From positions 1-60,550 of the forward strand of contig CALBVY010000016.1 in NCBI GenBank assembly GCA_937969495.1: a DNA stretch of 60,550 nucleotides, read 5' to 3'. Numbering within the stretch: the stretch's first letter is position 1; each line of letters begins with the position of its first letter. The position numbers and the translations under genes are program-made. The stretch comes from an uncultured Verrucomicrobiales bacterium. GTDB lineage: Bacteria; Verrucomicrobiota; Verrucomicrobiia; Verrucomicrobiales; Akkermansiaceae. Below are positions 27,234-35,487 of this stretch, piece after piece. The notes beneath the pieces were generated by a model. The model was not told the DNA's origin. It saw only the letters and a list, made by a program, of their open reading frames with translations, and ran no database searches.

Positions 27234-27481
27234 GACTTTGGTGGTTGGATAAAACGTGCCAGCACAACGGTGGAGAGGAAGCCCAGCATCGCAAGAAGAA
27301 GTCCAAACTGAAGTGGCACAGGACTATCATCATGAAATGCAAGTAACATACATAAGCCCAGCGCCTGAAAGGACAAAATATCGATCACAATTACCTTGTT
27401 CGCGGTGTTTTCAGTTTTGATCATAAAAAATAGAGACAGCAAAATAGCAACCCCAAGAATCATCGTAGCAATAGTAAGCAT
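27230..27481 (-). CDS. mrpF: Na+/H+ antiporter subunit F (MrpF/MnhF)
   Basis: The 83-residue protein has three membrane helices. The [19 protein letters not shown] segment (cytoplasmic loop into the second helix, with a conserved aspartate) marks it as MrpF. It lies between mrpE (five-base gap) and mrpG (four-base overlap) in the normal Mrp order. Confidence 0.92.
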   Translation of the reverse strand: MLTIATMILGVAILLSLFFMIKTENTANKVIVIDILSFQALGLCMLLAFHDDSPVPLQFGLLLAMLGFLSTVVLARFIQPPKS

Positions 27482-27486
27482 AGCGG

Positions 27487-27804
27487 TTACGGCAGTTGAG
27501 TGAGAAAAGATTCGTAGCGTTCTTGTATTTCACGAACAGCAGCCTCTGGATCATCGCCACCATAGAGAGAATGCACCAGTAAAATTCTCCCGCCATCTTT
27601 CTCCATAATCGAAATCGTCCCAGGCGTCATACTCACGAGACTAGCAAGGATATAACGCCTCGTGGGAGACGTAAGTGAAACAGGCACATGAAGAAGTATT
27701 GGGTTTAATCGTGGCGTAGGCCTCAGCACATCGATCGCCACCCGGAATGCCCCCATAACGACATCGCTGAGATAGAGAAAAGGAAAACGTAAGATAAGTT
27801 TCAT
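27487..27804 (-). CDS. mrpE: Na+/H+ antiporter subunit E (MrpE/MnhE), short form
   Basis: This 105-residue protein matches the second part of MrpE: FLYLSDVVMGAFRVAIDVL, RYILASLVSMTPGTISI and LVHSLYGGDDPEAAV. Typical MrpE proteins are about 160 residues, with extra N-terminal membrane helices that are missing here. The gene start overlaps the mrpD stop by four bases, so this is not a wrong start. The short form is probably genuine; short MrpE variants are known to me from other bacteria. Confidence 0.88.
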   Translation of the reverse strand: MKLILRFPFLYLSDVVMGAFRVAIDVLRPTPRLNPILLHVPVSLTSPTRRYILASLVSMTPGTISIMEKDGGRILLVHSLYGGDDPEAAVREIQERYESFLTQLP

Positions 27805-29288
27805 GGTTGCACAGAGTGAGAAGTTCCTAAAACAGCCTCAATGTAAGCAGCTGGATTCATCAGCCCCTCTGCCGCAGTCTGCGCCAAGGCAAAGAACTGA
27901 CCACAGGCAATACCGATACTAATCGTTACCACACCAAGTACAGCTGAAGTGAGTAAATTAATCTGAGCCGGCGCCTTTCTTTCCCCAGACGGCTCACCCC
28001 AAAATACCGCCCTCCATATTTTAAGCATTGAGAAAATCGTCAGTAGACCCACCGCCACAATCGCACTCGCAGCCACCCAGTCCTGCATTTCCAAACCTGA
28101 TTTCAGCAGGGCAAATTTAGCAAAAAAACCAGACAGCGGCGGCACCCCTGCGAGAGATAAGGCCGGTATAGCAAACAGAGCCGCAATCCAAGGTGATGAC
28201 CTAACCACACCGCTGACCTTCTCCAGATCACTGCTCCCTGCATGCTGCTCTACCAGCCCTGTAACAAGAAATAGATTCCCCTTAACAACAATGTGGTGCA
28301 CCAAATAAAATATCCCAGCCGCCATCGCAAGCGGACTAAATAAAGCCAACGCCAACGCCATATAGCCCACCTGGCTGATGATGTGGAACGATAAAATCCG
28401 GCGCATATCATTCTGCGCCACCGCACCGAGAACACCAGCCACCATGGTCAGAATCGCCAACCAGAATAACACCTCTTGATGCGGAAAACTCCCATCAACC
28501 ACCATCACCATACCAAACACCCGAAACAACGCATAGAGCCCAATCTTTGTCAGTAAGGCCGCAAAAAGTGCCGAGAGCGCAGGTGGCAATTGAGGGTAAG
28601 ACTTCGGTAGCCAAAAAGCTAACGGCACCAGCGCAGCCTTGATCCCAAATGCCCCAAAGAGGAGCGCCGCAGAGCTATTAATAAGAAATGAGCTACGGTT
28701 CTCCTGAAAGCTGACATGCAAATCCGCAAAGTTTAAAGTCCCCGTCTTACCATAGACCAGCCCAGCAGCCACGAGGAAAAGTAGAGAAGCTACCAGATTA
28801 ATCACCACGTAACGCCATGTGGCTGCCCGCGCTTCTTTCCCCGGCACAATTGCCATGATCGCAAAAGAAGAGAGCAGTAAAACCTCAAACCAAACATAAA
28901 GGTTAAAGAGATCACCCGTTAAAAATGCACCACTCGCTCCCAGACTCAGCGTTGAAAGTAAGGGGAAAAGATGCCGCCTCTTGTAATGCGCCGGCAGAGT
29001 GGTCATGGAAAAAACAACCGCAGCCACCAAGATCAGCTGACAAACTGCCAGCATCAAAGCGGAAAAACCATCCACCACCAGCACAACTCCATAAGGTGCA
29101 GCCCAGCCACCAGCATGCACCGCATACACCTCACCACCACTGGTTTTTATCGTTAGCACAACAGCCAATGCTAATGCCACCACCGCTGCCAACATCACCG
29201 GCCATGGATTTCCACGGCAGGCTAAACTAAGCACAGCCCCAATAGCCGGGAGCAATAGACTGGCTACAATAAGAAGTTCAGGTGTCAT
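27801..29288 (-). CDS. mrpD: Na+/H+ antiporter subunit D (MrpD/MnhD)
   Basis: MrpD is a 14-helix proton-translocating subunit related to complex I NuoM/N. The 495 residues are almost all hydrophobic. GDLFNLYVWFEVLLLSSFA carries the conserved membrane glutamate and GIKAALVPLAFWLPKSYPQ carries the conserved lysine. The gene overlaps mrpC and mrpE by four bases on each side, consistent with a tightly coupled operon. Confidence 0.94.
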   Translation of the reverse strand: MTPELLIVASLLLPAIGAVLSLACRGNPWPVMLAAVVALALAVVLTIKTSGGEVYAVHAGGWAAPYGVVLVVDGFSALMLAVCQLILVAAVVFSMTTLPAHYKRRHLFPLLSTLSLGASGAFLTGDLFNLYVWFEVLLLSSFAIMAIVPGKEARAATWRYVVINLVASLLFLVAAGLVYGKTGTLNFADLHVSFQENRSSFLINSSAALLFGAFGIKAALVPLAFWLPKSYPQLPPALSALFAALLTKIGLYALFRVFGMVMVVDGSFPHQEVLFWLAILTMVAGVLGAVAQNDMRRILSFHIISQVGYMALALALFSPLAMAAGIFYLVHHIVVKGNLFLVTGLVEQHAGSSDLEKVSGVVRSSPWIAALFAIPALSLAGVPPLSGFFAKFALLKSGLEMQDWVAASAIVAVGLLTIFSMLKIWRAVFWGEPSGERKAPAQINLLTSAVLGVVTISIGIACGQFFALAQTAAEGLMNPAAYIEAVLGTSHSVQP

Positions 29289-29578
29289 TTAGAAGAACGG
29301 ATCAAAAGGGTGATAAGAAAGGCAAGAATACCAAAACCAATAACAATAGCCGTCAATACCAGCGCCTGAGGCAATGGATCTGCATACTCTGAGATCGGCG
29401 AACCATCTAGCAATGCCGCAGCATTATGCTTCAGCCCACCAGCAGCAAGAATGATCAGATTAGCCGCCTGACTAAGCATAATTAAACCAATGATAGCATC
29501 CACCTTGGTGCCTCCAAGAAGTCGATAGACTCCTCCAGCTACAAGAATACCTATGGTAATGGCGATAAAAAGTTCCAT
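29285..29578 (-). CDS. mrpC: Na+/H+ antiporter subunit C (MrpC/MnhC)
   Basis: The 97-residue protein has three helices and is related to complex I subunit NuoK. It shows GILVAGGVYRLLGG, IGLIMLSQAANLIILAAGG and DPLPQALVLTAIVIGFG, the last being the MrpC signature. It overlaps mrpD by four bases and lies three bases after the mrpA stop. Confidence 0.94.
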   Translation of the reverse strand: MELFIAITIGILVAGGVYRLLGGTKVDAIIGLIMLSQAANLIILAAGGLKHNAAALLDGSPISEYADPLPQALVLTAIVIGFGILAFLITLLIRSSK

Positions 29579-29581
29579 GAG

Positions 29582-32260
29582 TTACGAAATTTGACGAATA
29601 TGAAAATGGCGCAGGTAATTCATACAGAACCCCAACACGGTGAGAAATACCCCAAGGTCAAAGAGCAATGGCGTCCCAAGGTGTAAATCACCATAATGAA
29701 ACCACAGCCCTTGAAAGAAATCCACCCCAACAAAAACAGCTAACAAAGCCGATACAAGAGCAATCCCCAACCCTGAAATAATAAGCCGATGCGCATACCT
29801 TCGCATCAAAGGCGGCGTCAGCCGGCGCCACGACGATAGCAAACCTAGCCCCACCCCACCTGCAGCTAGGAGAGCCCCAATAAATCCACCACCAGGCGCA
29901 TTGTGACCACGCCAGAATATCCATAGGATTGTAGGCAGTAGGAAAAATGCCAGTAGTCTAGCACCCGATGTAAGCAAACTTGACGGCATGACCTCCGGTA
30001 ATGGAGCTCGCTTCCGAGCAGCCCCAAGCGCAGCATCCGCACCCATCGCAGCAATAGCCAAAACAATGATCTCACCAAGCGTATCCAAGGCGCGGAAATC
30101 AACCAGAATCACATTCACCACATTAGCTCCAAAAGCCTGCGTTTTACTCTCCTGAAGGAAAAATTCAGAAATGGGCCGGTTCCACTCCAGAGCAATCGAT
30201 TTTAAAGTCAGTAAGGTTACCAGAGCTCCCGCAAAAATTGAAAAGATCAGCCGAAATGCCGCTGGCTCACTGGACTCCTTTTTCTTCACTTTCATCAGCG
30301 CACCAGCTAGCAAAAACAAAATAAGAGTCTCAGCCATCAGCTGCGTAAGCGCCAAATCTGGCGCGCTAAACCATAAGAAAATAAGCGCGATTACAAAGCC
30401 GACAAAACCGAGCGACACCAATATCGTAATCGTCTTCTGCGTCCGGCTCGCCACAACTGTGGAAATCACTAACAAAGGAACCAAACCAAGAAACGCAATC
30501 GAATGCTTATCCCAGCTCAGAGGCAGCACTGGCCAATCATGCACCTCTATCGAGAAAAATGATAACATGCCAATGACAATCAGCATGACAATCAGATGGG
30601 ATACCAGCTTCCCCTCCTCAAGTAAGCCACTCACAGTAGCCGCCACACTCTTCAGAGCATAGATGATATTATCAAAAAGCTGATCAAAAAATGGCGCAAA
30701 AGCATCCGGTGGAGAAGATCGCCTAGAACGCAATATCACTCTAGAAACCAGCAACGATAATGCCAGCGCTCCCATACCAAGACCCAGCGCAGGTGTTAGG
30801 CCATACCAAAATTGATAAGAAGCACCCTCATCCGCACCTAATGCCGCAGCGGCAGGTCCAAGAAACTGATGATTACTAAATGACAGTGCCGCCACCATCC
30901 CCAGAGCGCCAATGGCAGGAAAGAGCGTAGCTAGGGTCATCCCCAGAGGAATCTGTTTCCCTTTGCCTGTTTCCTCCGCCTTACAGAGCATGGGAATAAT
31001 AAGACGGAACCCCAAAGCCAAAACTCCAACAGCAGAAATAGCCACAGCAATAGCTAACCACGGCGAATAGGCCCACGCCGCCTTAAGAAGGTACTCTTTC
31101 CCTAAGAAACCTGGTAGTGGAGCGACACCAATCAGCGATAACGCAGATACCACTACCACCGCACCCGTCACCGGAGACAAGCGAGCCGCACCACGTAATT
31201 GGTTCAGGTCACGCGTACCAAAGCGCTTTTCAATATTCCCCGCAGCCAAAAACAACGGAGCCTTATACAGTGCATGGGCTGTCAGAAAGATAACAAATCC
31301 AAGCATCGCCGCAGGAGTGCCCAGACCAGCTAGAATGGTAAGAAAACCGAGTGCCGCGAGCGTCGTAGAAGCTAAAATAGCTTTCATATCCGTCTCATAA
31401 GCCCCTCTCACCACCGCCGTCCCTACCGTCATCACACCAGCAATCGCCAGCACAGGGGTCCAGATAGGATTTTGACTCAATAACGGCGCTAGTGTGCCAA
31501 GGAGAAAAACCCCCGCCTTCACCATCGTTGCGGAGTGTAGATAGGCTGAAACTGGTGTCGGCCCAACCATCGCATTCGGTAACCAAAAGTGAAATGGCCA
31601 CTGGGCTGACTTTGTCATCGCACCAAGCATGATGAACACCACCGCGGCTGTACTAACATCGGCAATATCAGATACTAAAATTTGCGCTAATGATGCGCTG
31701 CCAAGATTTAAGTGCAGCAGCACGAAGCCCACTAACAAAGCGGCACCACCAGCCATGGTAATTAAAAATGCCTGCGCCGCATTTGCCCGAGAAATTTCTT
31801 TTTCATTGTGAAACCCAACTAACAAAAATGACAGCAACGATGTGGCCTCCCAGAAGAGAAAGATGAGGTACAGATTATCCGCCCAGATAACGCCCAACAT
31901 GGCAGAGGCAAACAACCCAAGCAAAATAAGCAGTGAACTGAGCCGCTGATGCCCTTTAAAATAGGTGCACGCATAAAGATTAACACACCCACCCAGAAAT
32001 AAAATCAGCACTCCAAACCAGGCAGAAAACCCCGTCAACCGCAGAGAAAAATCAACACCTAGCTCAGATACCCAAGGCACTGAGAAAAAGGCATTTCCAC
32101 CATTGGGAATCTGAGCCAATAAAAACACGGCTCCTGTGAAGTAGAGCGCGGCAATACATGCACCAGCTATACTGGATCGCTCACGCACCCATCCAGACAG
32201 ACATGCGGCTACGAGAGCAACGCAGGCAGGCAGAGCAATAAGAAGAAAAGTCTCAGCCAT
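29582..32260 (-). CDS. mrpA: Na+/H+ antiporter subunits A and B fused (MrpAB)
   Basis: The 892-residue protein is the largest Mrp subunit. Residues up to about 500 are NuoL-like (LYLIFLFWEATSLLSFLLVG with a conserved glutamate, and SAQWPFHFWLPNAMVGPTPV). The middle portion is the MrpA-specific domain (APDLALTQLMAETLILF, then DFRALDTLGEIIVLAIAAMG). The last 140 residues or so are a full MrpB, with RGHNAPGGGFIGALLAAGGV. No separate mrpB gene exists here, which fits the fused group of Mrp operons. It starts 20 bases after the UspA gene stop. Confidence 0.94.
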   Translation of the reverse strand: MAETFLLIALPACVALVAACLSGWVRERSSIAGACIAALYFTGAVFLLAQIPNGGNAFFSVPWVSELGVDFSLRLTGFSAWFGVLILFLGGCVNLYACTYFKGHQRLSSLLILLGLFASAMLGVIWADNLYLIFLFWEATSLLSFLLVGFHNEKEISRANAAQAFLITMAGGAALLVGFVLLHLNLGSASLAQILVSDIADVSTAAVVFIMLGAMTKSAQWPFHFWLPNAMVGPTPVSAYLHSATMVKAGVFLLGTLAPLLSQNPIWTPVLAIAGVMTVGTAVVRGAYETDMKAILASTTLAALGFLTILAGLGTPAAMLGFVIFLTAHALYKAPLFLAAGNIEKRFGTRDLNQLRGAARLSPVTGAVVVVSALSLIGVAPLPGFLGKEYLLKAAWAYSPWLAIAVAISAVGVLALGFRLIIPMLCKAEETGKGKQIPLGMTLATLFPAIGALGMVAALSFSNHQFLGPAAAALGADEGASYQFWYGLTPALGLGMGALALSLLVSRVILRSRRSSPPDAFAPFFDQLFDNIIYALKSVAATVSGLLEEGKLVSHLIVMLIVIGMLSFFSIEVHDWPVLPLSWDKHSIAFLGLVPLLVISTVVASRTQKTITILVSLGFVGFVIALIFLWFSAPDLALTQLMAETLILFLLAGALMKVKKKESSEPAAFRLIFSIFAGALVTLLTLKSIALEWNRPISEFFLQESKTQAFGANVVNVILVDFRALDTLGEIIVLAIAAMGADAALGAARKRAPLPEVMPSSLLTSGARLLAFFLLPTILWIFWRGHNAPGGGFIGALLAAGGVGLGLLSSWRRLTPPLMRRYAHRLIISGLGIALVSALLAVFVGVDFFQGLWFHYGDLHLGTPLLFDLGVFLTVLGFCMNYLRHFHIRQIS

Positions 32261-32280
32261 GATAACACCCTAATTAAGCA

Positions 32281-33174
32281 CTACAGCCCCAAGAGATTTT
32301 TCAAGAAACCTAGCGACTCATTTTTAGGTTTAGCCACCAAGACAGGACGCTCACTCTTACGGAGAATATCAGCAGTATGGCTACCTAACAAAGCAATCTT
32401 AAAAGCCCCACTACCATGACTACCCACTACGAGCAGCCCAGTTTGCATTTTATTAGCTCGATCAGCTAGAAATCGCCCCGCGAGAGTGGACTCGCCAATG
32501 CTTTGATTCCAGCGCGCTTTATTCTTTGCCGTTTGGGTAATAAATTGATCCAGCTCTTCTTCTGCAATCTCTTTGATATGATTCAGAAGTTGGTCAGGAT
32601 CGATCGTTAAGGTAGCGCGGGAAACATTAGGCAAGCGGAAGGTGTTTACCACCTCAAGCCTTGTGGACTCCCCCTCCGATAGCGAGGCAAATGCCTCAGC
32701 CCACTCCAAGGCCATCGCTGACATCTTGGAGTAATCTACCCCCACTAAAATACTGCTCGGTGGAGCCTTACACCCTTCTGGGACGGCCAACACACCAGCA
32801 GGACTTTTCCTAGCTAATCTCAAGACCGTATTGCGGTTTTCTGGCCCTAAAAGAGGCACAATCACTAAATCATAATCACCACCAGACAGCTCATACAGAG
32901 TGGTCGTTAGAAAATCACCTTCTTCTATTTTAACCTCCAGCTCCACCGTAGGAAGCAACGGTTTAAGCACTTGTTCTAGCTCTTTCCGCTGTTCCTCTTT
33001 ACTAGCAGGTTCAGGGATAGTTACTGGGAATTCCGGCAGACCTTGTTCGCGGTTACTTAGAACGGTGACTTTTTTTGCCTCAGAGGCTTTAGCGATCGCT
33101 TGCGTCCAGTTAATCACAGCTTCCTCAGGACTATCTTCTGGGAGCAGGGCTAAAATATTTTGAAATCTCTTCAT
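32281..33174 (-). CDS. Universal stress protein with two Usp domains
   Basis: The 297-residue cytoplasmic protein has two Usp folds. The N-terminal one (residues about 1-140) is degenerate in its nucleotide loop. The C-terminal one has ILVGVDYSKMSAMALEWA and the ATP-binding pattern VVGSHGSGAFKIALLGSHTA, close to the G-x2-G-x9-G-S/T motif. It is the first gene of the minus-strand Mrp operon, 20 bases before mrpA, so it may sense or regulate the antiporter. The long gap upstream contains element C and should hold the operon promoter. Confidence 0.9.
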   Translation of the reverse strand: MKRFQNILALLPEDSPEEAVINWTQAIAKASEAKKVTVLSNREQGLPEFPVTIPEPASKEEQRKELEQVLKPLLPTVELEVKIEEGDFLTTTLYELSGGDYDLVIVPLLGPENRNTVLRLARKSPAGVLAVPEGCKAPPSSILVGVDYSKMSAMALEWAEAFASLSEGESTRLEVVNTFRLPNVSRATLTIDPDQLLNHIKEIAEEELDQFITQTAKNKARWNQSIGESTLAGRFLADRANKMQTGLLVVGSHGSGAFKIALLGSHTADILRKSERPVLVAKPKNESLGFLKNLLGL

Positions 33175-33302
33175 AGGGTAGTTCTTTTGCTAGAATATGA
33201 TGCGAAGTTTGCCACGTTTTTGTGCTCATCTTGTTACATGGCTGTATACCGCGTGCGGACTATTCCATAGCAATAAATAATGTCAATACAGGCTGCTATT
33301 TG

Positions 33303-33422
33303 TTAAGAGGCTTGCTGACTCAGTTCAGGAAGACGGTAGCTCGGCCGGTAACGAAGTAGACAGCCAACTCCGGAGGTCACAGCCATTCTTACTATTTCTT
33401 CTTCCATGTTATCAATTTTCAT
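33303..33422 (-). CDS. Possible 39-residue small protein
   Basis: An ATG-started frame encodes a 39-residue peptide beginning MKIDNMEEEIVRMAVTSGVG, with an acidic start and a basic middle (CLLRYRPSYRLPE). I recognise no family and see no ribosome-binding site, although many real genes in this window also lack one. It lies between element C and uspA on the same strand, so it could be a leader peptide or chance. Confidence is low. Confidence 0.22.
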   Translation of the reverse strand: MKIDNMEEEIVRMAVTSGVGCLLRYRPSYRLPELSQQAS

Positions 33423-33509
33423 TATTTTAATGATTATTCGAGATACTCTAGATCAACTCGTTTGATCTAGGCGCACCATAACAATAATTATTTATCGTGC
33501 AAATTAAAA

Positions 33510-33527
33510 CGTGTATTTTTTTTCGTG
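33510..33527 (-). promoter_or_regulatory. Element C: third copy of the two-half-site element, upstream of uspA-mrp
   Basis: On the plus strand this reads CGTG (33510-33513), ten bases TATTTTTTTT, CGTG (33524-33527), then TTTTAG. The spacer length and T-rich spacer equal those of elements A and B, although the outer half-site is direct rather than inverted. On the minus strand the element is followed by TTTTAATTTGCAC, which matches TTTTAATTTGCGC after element B. This favours a minus-strand role, 336 bases upstream of uspA. The long distance is a weakness. Confidence 0.45.
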
Positions 33528-33550
33528 TTTTAGCATGCATGTTAATTTAC

Positions 33551-33584
33551 AAAAAAACGGTTAGCTTCTCGCGAGGCTAACCGT
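33551..33584 (-). terminator. Intrinsic terminator downstream of the BlaI-M56-thioredoxin operon
   Basis: A perfect 9-bp stem (ACGGTTAGC at 33557-33565, GCTAACCGT at 33576-33584) with a 10-base loop is followed on the minus strand by seven T (A run at 33551-33557). It lies about 150 bases past the thioredoxin-protein stop, so the transcript would carry a long structured 3' end. Confidence 0.85.
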
Positions 33585-33647
33585 GTTAGATGGAGATAGG
33601 TTGTATGCCCTATCCTTAATGAAAAAACTAAAATCGACTATGATACC

Positions 33648-33720
33648 ATTGATGTAATCAATACCTCCACAGAGGTAAACAGGCGGTGGTTTTCACCTAC
33701 CTTCATGACTGAATTTCAGT
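33648..33720 (-). other. Four stacked small inverted repeats in a 3' untranslated region
   Basis: Four adjoining short hairpins lie between the thioredoxin stop and the terminator: ATTGAT/ATCAAT (33648-33662), TACCTC/GAGGTA (33662-33677), GGTG/CACC (33685-33697) and ACTGAA/TTCAGT (33708-33720). Together with the terminator this makes a structured tail of nearly 190 bases. It could be a 3'-derived small RNA or an mRNA-stabilising tail. No known RNA family was recognised. Confidence 0.4.
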
Positions 33721-33737
33721 TTTGAATCCACGAGCGT

Positions 33738-35399
33738 CTACTTTTTTCCACTCAGCAGAAAAGCTGAAATCCCTTTGATGTTCCGAGCTCCTTTAAAAGT
33801 TGCTGTCACATTCCCATCGCTATCTAACATTTTCATCGTTGGATACCCTGTAATCTTGTATTTTTTGACCAGGTTTTGGTGTTTATCTCCATCGATCTTC
33901 ACGCAGACCACGCCCTTAGCCGCTTCAGCCACTTCTTGTTTATTGAAGACTGTCTGATTCAGCACCTTACATGGACCACACCAGGTTGTCTCAAATTTCA
34001 CAAAGCATGAGGTATTCCTCTTTTTCGCCGTTTCCAGAGCCTTAGCTAAATCAGTTTCGAACACAATGGGCTCCTTGGCAACAGGCGCCTCTAAATCAGG
34101 ATTTTTCATTTTTATCCGGCCTCGCATGATCAGCTTTTCCCTTTTTGTCATGTGGGGCTCGACTTCAAAGATATTGGCCTTCAGCCCAATTCCATCTACG
34201 ACTTCGATCTTCCACGCCTTGCCTTTCACACCATAGAAGTAGTGATCCATGAGACCGGATTCGTCCACATCGTAGTTGGTGTATTTCCCTTTGAGATACC
34301 AAAAATCACCACTTCCTTGAGTCATACGTCCATCATTATTGAAGTCTTGAAGAATCACTGTATACGGAATTCCCGCGAGGGTCACTTCCCCCACTGAACA
34401 AGTCTTATTCGTAAAACGAATGGCTTCTGGGACTGCGCCTTTGCTATCAGTCACTATCCAGTAAGAGAGATCCGTATGACCCTCTACCTCCTTCTCCTCT
34501 CCCTTCATCTTGTGCACTAACTTGAGTGATTGCCCCGCAAGGCGGCTCCACCATTTCCCGCGCCTATCCTCGACATTGAAATGAAGAGCCTTCTCATCAT
34601 CAAACTTGCCATCTGAATCCTTATCAATATAGAGACGATCATAGGGTAATCCTGCCTCTGATCTAGCAACCGCAATTTTCAGGCCTGGCCTTAATTCAGA
34701 AAAAGCCCCGATCAGATGTTCAACTCCATCCACCCCCTTAAGCTTCTCAGCTTTCAAAGGAATTTTCACACCAGGAGCATAAACTCTATAAATTGTCTCT
34801 GAACCCGTGTGATATTTTAGATTAATTTCATGAGGCTCAGAGAGCTTAGGCATCACCTCTTTAGATTCATATTTCTTCTTGGCTATATCGTACTCCTCAG
34901 CTGTACATGGCCCTCCCATCGGAATTATCTTACCCTGTTCATCAGCAAAGTGATAAACACGATATTTATCAATCACCGCCATATCTTCCAGGCTTAGGCC
35001 TGTTTCGAATTCAATAATTTTCATCTTCAGCACCTCAGCACCATTGGAACCTTCAGGATCAATCAGCTCGCCCCGCCAAGCTTTTCCATTCACATCGTAG
35101 AGAAAACCAGCAAGATTTGGAAATCTAGGATTAAATTTATTAGGCCTATTATCCGTCGACTTAAGACCCCAACCAACTGATCGAGAGTTCGCTAACTTAT
35201 TACCATGTATGACTTTGATTTGGACCTCATAATTGACCCCATCTAAGGAAACATCACCAACATAAGAGCCATTAGGACGTTTTTTCATCTCCACTTCATG
35301 TTCAACTGCAGCGACACTTGCTGATAATGCAAAGAGTGCAGCCAAAAAGACGGAGAGATATTTCTTCTTATTCATAGTTTTTTTCATTTTTATATTCAT
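33738..35399 (-). CDS. Exported protein with C-terminal thioredoxin domain
   Basis: The 553-residue protein has a signal peptide (LSVFLAALFALSASVAAVEH). A long middle region of unknown fold follows, containing two calcium-binding-like aspartate stretches (IDKDSDGKFDDE and QDFNNDGRMTQGSGDF). The C-terminal domain from about 440 on is thioredoxin-like, with the redox motif WCGPC at 473-477 and the cis-proline in TGYPTMKM. It is probably a periplasmic disulfide reductase or a redox-linked adaptor. It is the third gene of a blaI-M56 operon, 88 bases after the M56 gene, so it may be an effector induced by the regulator pair. A strong terminator follows. Confidence 0.8.
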   Translation of the reverse strand: MNIKMKKTMNKKKYLSVFLAALFALSASVAAVEHEVEMKKRPNGSYVGDVSLDGVNYEVQIKVIHGNKLANSRSVGWGLKSTDNRPNKFNPRFPNLAGFLYDVNGKAWRGELIDPEGSNGAEVLKMKIIEFETGLSLEDMAVIDKYRVYHFADEQGKIIPMGGPCTAEEYDIAKKKYESKEVMPKLSEPHEINLKYHTGSETIYRVYAPGVKIPLKAEKLKGVDGVEHLIGAFSELRPGLKIAVARSEAGLPYDRLYIDKDSDGKFDDEKALHFNVEDRRGKWWSRLAGQSLKLVHKMKGEEKEVEGHTDLSYWIVTDSKGAVPEAIRFTNKTCSVGEVTLAGIPYTVILQDFNNDGRMTQGSGDFWYLKGKYTNYDVDESGLMDHYFYGVKGKAWKIEVVDGIGLKANIFEVEPHMTKREKLIMRGRIKMKNPDLEAPVAKEPIVFETDLAKALETAKKRNTSCFVKFETTWCGPCKVLNQTVFNKQEVAEAAKGVVCVKIDGDKHQNLVKKYKITGYPTMKMLDSDGNVTATFKGARNIKGISAFLLSGKK

Positions 35400-35487
35400 T
35401 GAGTTTTAAAAATCGCCATCGCGATAAACCACCACGATTTCATTCCAGCACCCCCCTCTCAGGACTACTTTGCTTAGTTAGCCACGG

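Larger units (their letters stand above)
33175..33737. other. 563-base intergenic region: regulatory element, terminator and stacked hairpins
   Basis: No large gene fits here. The region holds a possible 39-codon frame (33303-33422), element C (33510-33527), a strong minus-strand terminator (33551-33584) and four consecutive small inverted repeats (33648-33720); each is listed separately. The part nearest uspA (33175-33300) is AT-rich and probably contains the uspA-mrp promoter, which I cannot place. Confidence 0.6.

Noticed and set aside
28925-29230. Plus-strand frames of about 100 codons inside mrpD, and similar shadows elsewhere
   Set aside because: They lie fully opposite strongly conserved genes and have no protein-like features.
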